From Talaromyces rugulosus (taxonomy: Eukaryota > Ascomycota > Eurotiomycetes > Eurotiales > Trichocomaceae), in contig NC_049561.1 in the NCBI RefSeq assembly GCF_013368755.1, forward strand, positions 1,860,001 to 1,924,000: a stretch of 64,000 bases of DNA, given 5' to 3'. Numbering within the stretch: position 1 is the stretch's first letter; the number at the start of each line of letters is the position of its first letter. This document shows, piece by piece, positions 34,155 to 46,457 of this stretch. The notes under the pieces were generated by a model. It saw only the letters and a program-made list of their open reading frames with translations, was not told where the DNA came from and searched no databases. The translations under genes and the position numbers were made by a program.

Positions 34155-36985
34155 ATGCGGCGACAACGCCGTTCTAGCAGTGGTGCTTCCACCAAGGCGG
34201 CCGCTCCCATCCCGGAGGCCGTCTCGCTGATACACTCTTTCAATTCGGCCATGAACCCGAACCGCCCGGCTCGTCCGTCGCCTTTGGCCTCCTCGCAGAT
34301 CCAGGGCATGCCGCTGGATCTGATTGACCGCATTCGCAACTTCCCTTTGTTCCAAGCGACCCCCGAGTCCTTCCTCGCAGAGGTAGGCTTGCATCTTCGC
34401 CCACAGCTGCATGCTGCCAACGACTACATCGTGACCGAGGGCGATGACGCCAAGGCCATGTATTGGCTGGTCCGGGGTGCCGTCTCTGTCACATCCCGCG
34501 ACGGCGAGAGTGTCCATGCAGAGCTAAAGCCGGGTGCCTTTTTCGGTGAAATCGGCGTGCTCATGGACCGACCACGCACAGCGACCATCATTGCGCGCAC
34601 TCGGTGCCTGCTCGTCGTCCTCACCAAGGAGGACTTCCGCAAAATCTTGCCCCGGTTTCCCGACGTCGAGCGGGCCATTCGAGAAGAGGCCCTGGAGCGC
34701 TTGATGATCCTCGAAAAGAAAAATGGAGATCCATCGTCGAAAACCACGGGGCCCAATCGAAGAGGCTCCAAGAGACTACGCGACAGCACTTCTGGGAATC
34801 TCTCGCCAGGAGAAGAGAACGATTTGCGAACGATGAACATTCATAAGAAGCGGAAATCGCCCAGTCCCGGCATAGCTGACATCTCTTCGAGTGTGTTGGC
34901 AAATGGCTTGGTCAATGTGCGTCTGCTGCTGAAGGAAATGCCTCTATTCTCGGGTCTGCCGCCAGATCTTCTACACTTTCTCGGTCTCAAACTCCAGCCG
35001 CTATCCTATCCGCCCTTCACCGATATCATCCGACAGGATACCCTCGGCCGTGAAATCTACTTCATTGTTCGAGGCGAAGTTGAGGTCCTCAACGAGAACC
35101 AGGATCCCGAAAATCCTCGAAGAGGGTCAGATGACCAGGGTGGTCGTGGCGTTCAAGTCAAGGCACGTTTGCGACAAGGCCAATACTTTGGTGAGATTGT
35201 TAGTTTGTCCTTGACACCTCGTCGAACCGCCACTGTGAGGTCAGTGACCTCAGTCGAATGTTTGATGCTGAGTGGTGACGTTTTGGTCGAATTCTGGGAA
35301 AAATGTCCAGATGACTTACGAAAACAAATCGAGAATACAGCAAAGAGTCGACTTGGATCTGCTGGGGATAATGATATTCTCATGCCTGATGCCAAAGATC
35401 CAACGCCCCCCATGAACCAGTTAACCATCAACGACAAGCTCAAACTCACTAGCCTTCGACGTAAGTCTATGCCAATGGTGACCTTGACGGAATCTGAATT
35501 AGACACTACTCCCCTCAAACCGGCTGGCGCTGCAGATTCCCCCGTTCTAAGTCCTTCTGACCCCGATCCTTTCCTAAACGTTGGTCTCGACAACGTTAAA
35601 CTTCGTCGAGGCTCCGCCGGGTTTATCTATCCAAAGGAGTCTTCGAGTGCAGATAGCACCCGGCAGCCAACACCTACTGGATCACGTCGCAGTTCTCTTG
35701 CTCATGTGTCGCGCCCAAAGCCAGCTCCTTCCAGAGCACGATCAGCTACTCTGCTCGAGCGCTCCGAGCCAGGAAACCGTGGCTTTTTGCCAGACAATGT
35801 GCTTCTACGTGTGTTCCAGCTCCTAGACTTACATGAGTTATTACGGTTGCGGGCTGTGTCGGTCCATTGGTCTGAGACCCTAACCAATTCACCCACTCTC
35901 TGCCAATTTTTAGACCTCAGTTTCTACAACCGCAAAGTGACAGACCATGCGCTATCAACGGTCATATGCCCTTTCGTCCGAGACAGACCCCGTTATATTG
36001 ATATTAACAATTGTTTCCATATCACGGACGAGGGTTTCAGTATGTTAGCAAAGACCTGCGGTCACAACGTTCGAGCGTGGAAGATGAAGAGCGTGTGGGA
36101 TGTCACGGCAAGTGCAATTCTGGAAATGGCAAATAGGGCAACAGAGCTTCAAGAAGTGGACCTGAGCAATTGTAGGAAAGTGAGCGATACCCTTTTGGCG
36201 AGGCTTGTTGGGTGGACAGTTCCAGCGGCATCACTTGCCCATCATAACCAAGTCATGCGAAGCAGCATAAAACCGACCTTGCAGACGGCAAACGGTGCAG
36301 TTTATGGTTGTCCGCAACTGAAACGGTTAACCTTGTCATACTGCAAACATGTCACAGACCGCTCAATGCACCACATTGCTTCGCATGCTGCTTCGCGTAT
36401 TGAGCAAGTCGACCTCACCAGATGTACAACCATTACCGATCAAGGGTTCCAGTACTGGGGCAATGCGCAGTTCACAAGATTACGAAAACTTTGCCTAGCT
36501 GATTGCACTTATTTAACGGACCACGCCATCGTCTGTTTGACAAATGCTGCTAAAAATCTACAGGAATTAGACCTGGTAAGTGAAAACACGCCATTTAATG
36601 ATAGCAGGCTATACGAGAATAATCTAACGATGGTATTTAGTCGTTTTGCTGCGCCTTGTCAGATACCGCTACTGAAGTCCTCGCCCTCCAGTGCCCCCAG
36701 CTTTTGAAGCTGAATATGTCATTTTGTGGGTCTGCTGTATCAGACCCTTCGCTCAGAAGCCTAAGTCTGCATCTTTTGCTTCTGCAAGAATTGTCGGTTC
36801 GCGGCTGCGTACGTGTAACAGGTATTGGGGTGGAGGCCGTTGCAGATGGCTGCCAGAACCTCAACTATCTCAATGTCAGCCAGTGCAAAAACCTCACTCC
36901 TTGGCTGGAGCACGGCGGTCAAACCCGATATCAAAAGAAGATCCATTTCGAGACTGTTACCAGAGACGGTAGCCTGTTCCGATGA
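34155..36985 (+). CDS. Double cyclic-nucleotide-binding, F-box and leucine-rich repeat protein
   Basis: Exons 34155-36575 and 36641-36985 (intron 65 bp, phase 0) give 921 residues. Two cyclic-nucleotide-binding domains are visible, about residues 62-185 (FFGEIGVLMDRPRTATI) and 262-400 (YFGEIVSLSLTPRRTATV); both keep the Gly-Glu and Arg of the phosphate-binding cassette. A Ser-rich linker leads to an F-box (about 542-585, FLPDNVLLRVFQLLDLHELL) and then Amn1/Grr1-type leucine-rich repeats with Cys/Asn turns (DLSNCRKVSDTLLARL, TLSYCKHVTDRSM, DLTRCTTITDQGF). F-box proteins recruit substrates to SCF ubiquitin ligases through Skp1. The combination suggests cAMP- or cGMP-linked substrate choice, which is inference. 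An alternative start is the internal Met at 34251. Confidence 0.85.
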
Positions 36986-38089
36986 TATGTCGTGGAAACC
37001 CACGTTTGTTGATATTTGCCCGTGTGATTTACTCATTATGGAAATGAGTTACGGTTGTGTCTTTTTTTCTTTTACTCACATATATGCTTCACAGTTGACT
37101 CGACTTATTTACTTAATCTGTTGCGACATATAATGCTGAGATTTGGGTCGACTTGCATGATGCTTGAAAGCTATGACGTATGATGCCCATGCAAGCCGTT
37201 TTGATTTTCTTGTTTTATTCCCTATGTTCATTATTTTTATTCTACCACGAGTTCCTTTTATTGGACCAAGGAGGCATCGGGGCGTTCAAAGAAGGAAGAT
37301 AGGCGCGAAGAGACTGTTTTTTGCGTGGCTTTCTTGGTTTTATTTTTCTTGAGACGGCCTTTCTTGTATTCGATCGACAGTCTGTTCATTGTTTGGATAT
37401 ATCATCAGTTCAAAATCGGCCTAAAATCCTTTCAATTCTTGTTGGTTTACATATGAATAACATTGAAAGTTTTGTCAAAATTCAGGAAACCTGTTTTGTT
37501 TAGTGCTTTCTTTTTGCTCTTTGTTGTCTTGTTTGTTTAGCACCGCTGATCTTTGATGGCACTGGCAATCGCTATTGTCCCTTGACAAAACCACTGTCTT
37601 CACATTTCCTTGTGAGGGAAAAGATTGTTTGATTGCTTGTCAGCCACTTTTCGCACCACAATTCATTGAAATGGTACCTTCTTTCATCGAAATGGATCAA
37701 ACAACATCAAACAAAGAATCTTGGGGACCATTATGACTCCCCTGTTTTCCAAAAACAAACACAATGTATTGTGTCCTTCCGAATGTCGATTTAATGTCTT
37801 TATAGGAGCTCATGTACACAAAGGATGGTTAGGAACAATGTGTCTTTTTCTTCTCACATGTTGTTTGTGTCAAACAATCTGTCCCCTTGGAGGGCAGCAA
37901 GCTTTGGCATGTATAAAAACCACCAGGAAACCCCCGTCTAATTCTTATCATTTTGCTAATCATCAAAAAACTATCTAACTCAATCTCAAACACACAAGTC
38001 AACTAGGACAGAATTTTGAGAATTCCTGTCAACACTTGCAAATCTTTTGAATTCAAAACAAAACTATTTACGCAAACATCCTGAATGCA
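36986..38089. other. Intergenic region
   Basis: This 1.1 kb T-rich stretch holds the 3' end of the F-box gene and the promoter of the zinc-cluster gene. A TATA-like gtataaaaacc is at about 37911-37921, some 170 bp upstream of the next ATG. No gene is recognised. Confidence 0.5.
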
Positions 38090-39988
38090 ATGTCTAATTT
38101 TATTGAAATTGACGATGATATTGACATGTTCTTCGACGATGCCTCCTTGCTTCAGGGTGGTCTTACGGATTTTGATAGTGTTTTAAATAACCAAGGACCC
38201 GACTCCGACGCTGACTGCGAGGCTGACTGCGAGGGCGATTCCGACCACGACTTCGATGACGATGATGCTCTACCAAGCCAGCCCACCAGCGAAGGAGTTG
38301 CTACTGCTACGGTTCTTCAAAACGACGCTCAAAATACAGAAGGAAACGCCGGCGCAAGCACTCCTGTGCCCAGTGAGGGCGATGAGCCGGTGGAGGTGGT
38401 AGACGAGGAAGAACTTCAAACGTGGCAGACTAGCACTCTTAAAACCAAAAAGGACCAGATCAAACACAAAGAAGAAAAGTCCAAGGAGCTCTCGAAAAAG
38501 GCTGATGCTCATCAAAAAGAGGCCGACAAAAAACAAGCCGATCATGATAGAGAGTTCGCCCGCAAGGAAATGGGCCAACATAAACTCAACCAGATCCTCA
38601 AGTTGAAAAACAATGCGCAAAAGCAGGCAACAAATAGGAAGAAAGAGCTGGACAAGGTCAATAAGGAGCTTCAAAACCTCCGAAACCAAATAGCAGCAAT
38701 CAATGCGAACCCACTCGAGTTGTACCTGAAGGACAGGAAGCCTATCCGGAAACGAAAATCGCCAAAGGAAAAAAATAATCATATCCCACCTAGGCCTAAG
38801 GATTACGACCCCGACAGTATAGAAGGAGATGACAGCTTGTCGGAAAACGAGGAATTTGTAAAACTCATGCAACAGCAGGGGAAGACTAATGCCAGGATTG
38901 CTTGTAGGCGGTGCAAGGTAGGTCCTATCCACACACACATCTCAATTCATGCATATGAATCGATGTGCTCTATTCTAATAATACTTTGGAGTATATATAC
39001 TAACTTAAGCGCGTGTATAGCTTGGCAAGGCTAAATGCGAGACTGCACCTGGTCAGAGTAGATGTACCCCGTGCATAGAACAGAACGGGAGATGTCGATT
39101 CAACGATCCCGTTTTCTCACGCCAACTCCCCAAAGATTACCTCGATAAGTTGCATGAATCGTATAAAGATCTGAAAGCACTGTTCGACGAACATCAAAAA
39201 ACATCTGTTCATTCGGTTTGGTTAGATAACCCACTTTCTGGGATCACTGGCTACGGACCAAGCTCGCCTCGAATAGCCGAGCAGAATTTCTGGCTAATGT
39301 CACGGGGCATGAACCCCATCTATGGGACTCCAGGTGAAAAAAGGAAGAAATTTTGTAAGTGGCTTCCCTTGTTCTTGTTTATTGCATCTCCATGAGCTTT
39401 TATTTTGACTAACCATGTCTTCTAGTGCAACTAGCGGAGACCGGAGCGGAGAAGAAAAAGCAAGAGGAGAATAGTAAAGGTAAGTTTGTGTGTACCTTCG
39501 TTGCCTTGGATATTGACTAACAATGTCTTTTTTCTTTCAGAACCTCAATCAAAGAAACGAAAAGCAAATTCTGAAGGTGATATATCAATCTCAGATGACA
39601 CACCTTCAACGAAACGTCATAAATCTATCTCCAGCGATAATAGGCAACAAGGAACTTCGAGCATCTCGCAGATCCAAGGTAGGTTATTTCTTTACTTTAT
39701 TTACTTATTTTTGATTGAATCTTGACTAACTTGTACTCTTATTACAAAACAGGGTCCCCAGATCGCTCAAATGAACAAACTGTCAATCTCCTACAGGTTG
39801 AAAGCCCTGGCGGTCAAGTAGGATTCAACGGTACTATTGCCGCCCAACACTTCCCACTACCTCAATCCCATGGAGTCATAGTAAATAGCAACCAACTAAG
39901 CCACGCACACATGTTGGCGCGAGCAAACATGGCCTTGCCAGTCCACATCAATCATGTACCAATCTGGCCCCCTTACCCTTCACAATGA
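38090..39988 (+). CDS. Coiled-coil protein with internal Zn2Cys6 cluster (putative transcription regulator)
   Basis: Five exons (38090-38917, 39021-39354, 39426-39479, 39541-39678, 39753-39988) give 529 residues in frame. The N-terminus is acidic, followed by a long charged coiled coil (about residues 120-215, Lys/Glu/Gln-rich). A complete fungal binuclear zinc cluster follows at residues 272-301 with spacing C-x2-C-x6-C-x8-C-x2-C-x6-C; it is formed only when intron 1 is removed (CRRCK before, LGKAKCE after). In most fungal zinc-cluster factors this domain is N-terminal; here it sits in the middle, with the coiled coil before it. Downstream come a basic KKRK stretch, a Ser-rich part and a Pro/His-rich tail. 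No fungal-specific middle homology domain is visible. DNA targets are unknown. Confidence 0.78.
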
Positions 39989-40435
39989 GAACTTGACTCA
40001 AAGCTAAACCAAGTGCTTGCAATTCTGGATAGCAAAATATAAGAACATGCCCCTCGCTGAGACACAGGACCCAGTGTGGCCCGAGTATTAGAGAGTGGTA
40101 CGAAAATGCATAACTCAGGCGTTATTCTTGTGTTGATGTTTATATTGTCTTTTTTTTTTGGTCAATTGATACAATTTGTCTTTGCGAGATTTATTTGTAC
40201 GGTTTACTTTACGCTGTTTGTCCAGTGTTTTGAATGTTCAGGGAAAATTTTTCAAATGTTAATATTGACATCAATTATGTATTTTATCTTGCTAATATGT
40301 ACATATCTAAAATTTTGAACACGCAATTAAACCGATATAATTCAATCACATAAGTTGGAGAGAAAGAAAACTGTATAGTCCCTATTTTCTATCACTGGTT
40401 ATATATAAAATGCATTAAACGTATCATACACTGAC
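39989..40435. other. Convergent intergenic region
   Basis: This 447-bp AT-rich gap holds the 3' ends of the zinc-cluster gene and slx4. An 80-residue frame here is hydrophobic and T-rich, as expected by chance in such sequence. Confidence 0.5.
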
Positions 40436-42839
40436 TCACTTTGCTCGGTATGTGCAACACACCCCTTTACTCTCACACCACTTTCGCAGAAACCCTGCAC
40501 CAACCTCACGGTCCTCGCCGATTAAACCCAAGCCTTCTGTATTGAGCCATGTTGCAAGATCCTCTAGGAACACAGGATCATAAAGCAATATCTTCTCGTG
40601 CCAGGTAAGGCTTGGTCCTTGCATTGACCCAGGCTGCTTCCGTCGTGGCTGCAGTCGAATAGCCTTGGTTATCTGATCAGATAAATCTATACTTTCACTG
40701 CTCGCGTTGTTGGTTGGTGGTGGGTAAAGAGAGCTTGCTTTGGAGCTCGAACTTGGACGAGTCCCACGGGTAATACCTGTTATACCTGTAGTGTTTATCT
40801 TTGATTTCGTCTGTATCTGGGTAGAAATCGGCTCTGGCTCTTCTTCAGAGTCAGCTATCTCTTCTACCGAGATGGTCGACGGAGGAAGTTGGGCTGTTGT
40901 TTCTATAGGAGTTTCCGATCGCTCCGGTACAGATTTCTGCTTCTGTGCTTTTTGAGAACTTTTTGCGGTTGACGTTTTGGGTTTGCTAATTCGCCCCGAT
41001 TGTTTTGTTGCAGGTTGTTTCTTTGTAGTTTTTCCCCTTGTTTCCTCGGTGACTGTACTCAGAGTCTTTGTGCTTTCTTCTTCGGCTGTCGACGTGGGAG
41101 CAGTCTGTTTACTCTGCCAACACTTCTCAAGCAAAGAAATCATCTTGTTTCGACCTCTTACTGATTTGAAGCCATATGAAGTAATCTGCTTACGAAGCTC
41201 ATCGTCGGTGAAGCCACTGTATCTAGGCATTTCCGGTGCTGGTGTCGAAGCCTTTTTTGTAGAATTCGCAGCATGTCCTCTGCTAGAGGGTCTTCCTGGT
41301 CTGGTTTCCGAGATATTGTCATTTGCCTTCTTTTGAGAGCTCGACTCCCGAGGAATGATACGCTCTGAAGAGGTTTGAATCGAGTCCGGCGATACTTTCT
41401 GCGAGTTACCCACATCTTCAATTGCAACTCGGCGATTTAAAGAGCGCGTTTCAGGCGAGTTTGTCATGTCTAGAATTTCTGGCTGTACAACAAAGCCTTC
41501 CGAGTTCCTCGTCGCCGCAGACCAGAGAGATTTAGAGCCTGTGAATCGTGATGCAATGCCTTTTGATGATTCCGATGTAGACACTTGGCCCAACGAGCTA
41601 TTAGACTCCGGGTAGTTTTCAGAGGCTGCCAGAGCTCTCTGTGTCTCCCGGAGAAAGGTTGGATGATCGTCTGCTTCCAACTGACTGCAGGTCCCAAATA
41701 ATAGATCCTGGTTGTTGAGAGATTTAGTCACCGCATCTGGCGACAGTATAATGTATTCAGGCCCTTTAGACTTTGCTGTGGCCTTTTTGGTTTTCTTCTT
41801 CTTCTTGGTGCCATCATCGGCAGATTCTATTTTCAATTGTTCGTCATGTTGCCTTGCGGCACGAGTAGCATCGTCTTCCACTATTTCGTAACGCGAGGTC
41901 ACCAATGCCGTGATCGTCCTTGCTTTCTTCTGTTTGGCCGCGGGTTTGGCTTTACGGTTTTCAGACTCCTTGGCTACACCGGCTGCCGTCAATGGGTCTC
42001 GCTCTTGCTTCTTGGGGGGGTTTTGTTCCTGTAGCACTCGCTCAACGAGCTTTTCCATTCATAAGTTTTGTTTTAATCGGTAAGTCTCTTCTGAAAAGAA
42101 AACTCACTTCTATTCGTCGTCGTTTTGTAGGGTTAGTGTTTGCTCCAACACTGACGGCGTTATCTGTCCCGTCTATCTCCCTGCTATAGCGATAATCGTG
42201 GAGGAGACCGCCAAACCCAGAATTCGTCTGGGGGAGGTCATCGTTATTATTAGGTGGAAAGAAGGGCGACGATTTTGGCGGCGTCCAGTCCAGCCTCCGT
42301 TTGATAGCTTCTTCCAGGTTCAGGTCATCCAGCTTCGCATTCTTCCTAGTTTGCGCTTCTGCTGGAGGTGTTTTCGCCCTGCCATCCATTGGCGCGTCTT
42401 CATTCGTATCAATGATTTTCGTCTTGGAGACAGCACTTTTTGTGACTCGTCCTGTGATAGTTTTATTCTTTGCCGCCTCCGGTTTCGCACTTTTCCGACT
42501 GCGTGTCGTTTTCGGCTTGGAGACAGACGACTTCGAATTTTCCTGACAGTTTTTGGTATTTTTCTCCCTCGCTATGGTGGCACGGATTTTAGGTTTCGTA
42601 ATAGGAAGGTTCGCTTTCCCAACAGCTTCTCTGAGAGGGGATTGTGATTTCGGGGAATTCGCTCGTGGCTTGGTTGACAGGGTTTTAAGCAGTTCGGAGG
42701 GCGACGGCAACGACATCGGAGGAGAACTGCGCGGTGAAAGACCGAACAATCGCTCTGGAGTGCATGGCGATACTGAGCGAGCCCAATTCTGTTCTGGCGA
42801 CGACGAAGGAATCACTATGGTGTCTGGATGGGCCGTCAT
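40436..42839 (-). CDS. slx4: Structure-specific endonuclease scaffold subunit Slx4
   Basis: Exons 42108-42839 and 40436-42049 (intron 58 bp, phase 0) give 781 residues. The long basic, Ser/Thr/Lys-rich middle is typical of fungal Slx4. Recognisable parts are the N-terminal VIPSSSPEQ, the KRRRIE-LVERVLQEQ join at the splice, a SAP-like helical segment (PRYSGFTDDELRKQITSYGF) and the C-terminal conserved domain (LTWHEKILLYDPVFLEDLAT, then EDREVGAGFLRKWCESKG), which binds the nuclease Slx1. Slx1-Slx4 cuts branched DNA such as 5' flaps and Holliday junctions in repair and rDNA maintenance. The long serine-rich body is a likely target of checkpoint kinases, by family knowledge. The acceptor AAAAG is weak but needed for the frame. 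Confidence 0.88.
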
Positions 42840-43339
42840 TTTGCAGCGCCTCCGTGGCCAGTTGCAATCGTCTCAGCGTCGCGCAAAGGAGGGTGGTTAT
42901 AAAGTACCGATATCTTCTCAACGCATTTTGTCATCGACCAGCGCGTGCTTTCAAGGGCTGAAAATGATATCCAAGATACTTCGAAGAGTCATCAGTGGCG
43001 CGGCCTGGCTCTGCTGGGTTGGTCGATGTCTTGGCAAAGTTGGGAAACTTCCGATTTGGGACGGGTGGGGGGGCAACCGCCAGTTATGTAAACACCACGC
43101 CCCGCTACATAGTAATTGTATGATGAGCAAACATAACGACAATAACCAGCCCGAAACGAGGCCAAAGCTTTATCTACTTTTTCAACTTTTACTCCAGAAT
43201 ATCTTATTCGTAACGTGCTGGATTTTATGCCTATTTCGTACAACAGCCGCTACTACCTAGGCAGCGCATTGCGCGGGGTAGAACAAAATTAATTTCGTTA
43301 TCATTTGTATACCACAAACATGTCATATATCATTAAATA
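42840..43339. other. Intergenic region, slx4 promoter
   Basis: This 500-bp gap separates slx4 and cgi121, both on the minus strand. No gene is visible; frames are read-through from slx4 antisense. Confidence 0.5.
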
Positions 43340-44057
43340 TCACGTTGCGCCTCGAAGCGCGATCGCACCGATAATTGAAGCTTCGAAATCCTTTTGAATG
43401 TGACTGCTCACTGCCTTATTATCGACGGATTTTGCTGGAGGTTGAGGGATTTTGTATGTCTTCCTGATTTTGGCAAGGTCTGATATAGAGCCAAGAATCT
43501 CGTCGTTAAAGGGAGCGAGCGTGCCCTCTACATGCTGCGCAAGGTGTTCTGCCACCGAATCGTGTGTAATCTCTGGTGTGGTTGATACCTTGACTACAAG
43601 CAAGTCCTTGGTGGCATCCGTTATACCAAATCGGCGGAATGATTCAGTTATCTGAAAGGGTTGTTAGCATGCGCAATCCCGTACATGGCAGTCATCCACA
43701 GCATACATTATTTGTAGGACTGAGAGAAAAAACAATCTCAGAATGAACATTATGAGACCTCAGTCGTCCATTCAGGTAATCATGCACAGCTCTGAAAACA
43801 GCAGCAAAGATATGTTGTCGGGACAAGATCTGGAACAGAGTTAGAGCGTCCATTTAATTAAAAATACAAATATATTTGTAATTAAAAAGAATCAGACCTA
43901 CCACACTAGCATCAATGAAGGCATATTGGAAATCAACGTTCCCCGATATAAGCTGTTCCTTCAAGAAACTTGCATTTTTGATATCTCTGTAGAGAGCGAT
44001 ATGAACAGGGGTGCTTTGCGGTAGGTGGGACAGATGAACCGTCTCCAGCAAAGCCAT
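43340..44057 (-). CDS. cgi121: KEOPS/EKC complex subunit Cgi121
   Basis: Exons 43902-44057, 43707-43829 and 43340-43651 (introns 72 and 55 bp, both phase 0) give 196 residues. The joined protein starts [20 protein letters not shown] and continues with [48 protein letters not shown] and [20 protein letters not shown], a close match to fungal Cgi121/TPRKB. This subunit binds the kinase Bud32 and tRNA within KEOPS, which makes the t6A modification at position 37 of ANN-decoding tRNAs and affects telomeres. An in-frame Met 11 codons upstream exists, but the family start is the one chosen. The gene is divergent from the Bax-inhibitor-type gene with 291 bp between starts. Confidence 0.92.
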
Positions 44058-44348
44058 GGTATTTCTGGTTTGATTCGTAAATAACAACAAGGCAATCTCT
44101 TTGACTCAAATGACGCAGTCTCGAAATTATTCGTCCATTGTTCATCCGGGATTGAGTGATTACATAATATCACGTGCAGCGACGTCCGAAGTTCGCCACT
44201 TCTGGAACGTTCGGGTTTTTGCCGAGAGCGGACGTCACTTTCTGTTAACTCCGTCATCCACTGACTACATATGGAGTAGAGAGCTTGTTTCCATCGTGAA
44301 ACCATCATCCTCCATCTCCCGAATCTATTACTAGCCACGCAGTCCGCC

Positions 44349-45436
44349 ATGGCTTTCCTAATGCGACGGCCGTTTGCCATCACGGCGGCTCTGAAGCAAG
44401 CTACGCCTCGAGGTGCAAACACCATTAGATTCGTCCACAACACACCCTTGAAAGGCTCTTCAGCTGCCAAACCATCGACACCTGCCTTTCCATCATCAAT
44501 TTTGGCCCGATCAAAGCAGAGTTTCCAGAATGCGTTCCGTCGCAGCTACATGCAAGAAACCTACCGAGCTCCTAACCAGGGCGAATTCACTTCGAAGCTT
44601 CTCTACGGTGCCGCCATCGTCGGTGGAACTGTTCTTGCCACAAACCTGGTCTTCAACCGCGAAACCCGCGAGGATGGCGGCATGCCCGTTTACGAGAGAC
44701 AGTACCTGAATGAGACCTTTATGCATACAGGCCTGGGTCTTGGTATCATTGCTATCGCTGCCCGTGCCTTGCATACCAGTGGATGGTCACTTCGACTCAT
44801 GTCGGCAAGCCCATGGGCTGTTGTTGGCTTGGGTCTGGTTGCCAGCATTGGTACCATGTATGGAACATTGTACACCCCGCCTGAAAAGTAAGTATTATAC
44901 TCCTCATCAATTTACCTTGTTACGTCGCCGCTAACACGATTCTTTCATATAGCTACCTACTTAAATACGGTCTTTGGGCTGGTTTCAACGTTACCCAGGC
45001 TGCTCTCTTGTCGCCTCTGATGTTCTTGTCTCCCGCTCTTCTTGCTCGCGCCGGTCTCTACACCGTTGGTATGATGGGCTCGATCGCATTCGTTGGTGCT
45101 ACTGCCAAGCAGGAAAAGTACCTGTACCTCGGTGGTCCCCTCTTGGCCGGTGTTGCCGTTGTCGCTCTGTCCGGCTTTGCTCCTCTGGTCCTTCCGGCTA
45201 CCGCTGCTCGCACATTGATGTGGTCTGAACGTCTTTGGTTGTACGGTGGGTTGGCTGTCTTTGGCGGCTTCACTCTCTATGATATCCAGCGAATTCTGTA
45301 CCACGCTCGCCTTGCCGAACGTGGCCTGGTCCGGAGAGACCCCGTCAACGAGAGTGTCAGCCTTGAGTTGGACTTTATCAACATCTTTGTCCGCATGGTC
45401 CAAATCCTTGGTATGCGAAACAACAACCGACGCTAA
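44349..45436 (+). CDS. Mitochondrial Bax-inhibitor-1 family protein (GHITM/TMBIM5-like)
   Basis: Exons 44349-44887 and 44953-45436 (intron 65 bp, phase 2) give 340 residues. The first about 60 residues are basic and Ser/Ala-rich (MAFLMRRPFAITAALKQATP) and suggest mitochondrial targeting. At least seven hydrophobic segments follow (such as LLYGAAIVGGTVLATNLVF, TGLGLGIIAIAARAL, VVGLGLVASIGTMYG, AALLSPLMFLSPALLA). The C-terminal part FGGFTLYDIQRILYHARL with the acidic NESVSLELDFINIFVRMVQI is the conserved end of the BI-1/TMBIM family. Animal TMBIM5 shapes cristae and exchanges ions at the inner membrane; the fungal role is inferred. The downstream gap to the RNA-binding protein gene is 447 bp. 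Confidence 0.9.
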
Positions 45437-45883
45437 ACTGCGATTTTACTATACAGCACACTCCCCTCTGTTGCTTAATATCCTGTCTCCTTTCATCTCC
45501 CATGTATTTTGATCGAAAAAGACTCTTTCCCTCTTAGTGCCTTCTCGAGAGCGAGAAGGTGCTAGTGTACATAGCTCTCGTTACACTATGTCGTTATATC
45601 TTAGTTAACTATTCAAAAAAAAAATTAAAAAAATTGAATACTACATTATATCTCTTTAAACAGTAATAGTTTCATCCCTTCCACTTTCAACTTTCAACTT
45701 TCAGCGGTGAAATCACGTGATCTGTATAATTACTAGCGCCACTCAATCGTACATATCAACCATCTTCATGAATACCCGCAGTGCCTTCATCGTCGAGCTC
45801 TTTGTTCTCGAAATAACAATATTCAAACCCAACGTCAAAGGTTACAACTATTCACATACATTCATTCCTTAAGAGACACCACA
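45437..45883. other. Intergenic region
   Basis: This 447-bp gap lies between two plus-strand genes. A poly-A stretch at about 45615-45635 and a short triplicated ctttcaact-like unit at about 45680-45703 are the only features I see. Confidence 0.5.
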
Positions 45884-46457
45884 ATGGCGACCGAAATGGA
45901 AGTCGACCCTCCTACCCAGGACGACGGCCCCGCGCAATCAGGAAGCGCCGAACCCAGAACGCATTCTGCGGCGGTCGCAGTACGAAGTATCGAAGGATGG
46001 ATTGTGCTAGTGACAAATATCCACGAAGAAGCTTCTGAGGAAGATGTGACGGATCTCTTCGCTGAGCACGGCGAAATCAAAAATTTCAACTTGAATCTGG
46101 ATCGTCGCACGGGTTATGTCAAGGTAAGACTGTCTCTTTTACACTCTTCTATACGTATCGTTCATGCCGTTATCTATTGATTTCATTGATTCTCTCGCGA
46201 CTCTAAAACTGACCGATTCTCTATAGGGCTATGCTCTGATCGAATACTCAACACTTCCCGAAGCAAGCGCTGCGATCGAAGCTCTCAACGACACAAAGCT
46301 ACTTGACCAAACTATTCACGTGGACTTTGCCTTTGTCCGACCTCCTCCAGGCAACAAGGGCAAGGCTGGAGCACCAAAGGGAGCTCGTGGCGGGAGAACA
46401 AGAAGCAGAAGCCGTGATCGCAGTCGCAGTCCTGGAGCCGACAATGGAAGGGACTAA
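45884..46457 (+). CDS. Y14/RBM8A-like RNA-binding protein (exon junction complex)
   Basis: Exons 45884-46123 and 46227-46457 (intron 103 bp, phase 0) give 156 residues, about the size of Y14. One RRM spans residues 38-115: RNP2-like [17 protein letters not shown] and RNP1-like (R)TGYVK-GYALIEY, with the splice inside RNP1. The following [22 protein letters not shown] matches the Y14 end of the RRM, and the tail is a short Arg/Gly/Ser stretch ([19 protein letters not shown]). With Mago, Y14 forms the core that marks spliced mRNAs; the partner gene is not in this window. Identity as Y14 rather than another small RRM protein is likely but not certain. Confidence 0.85.
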
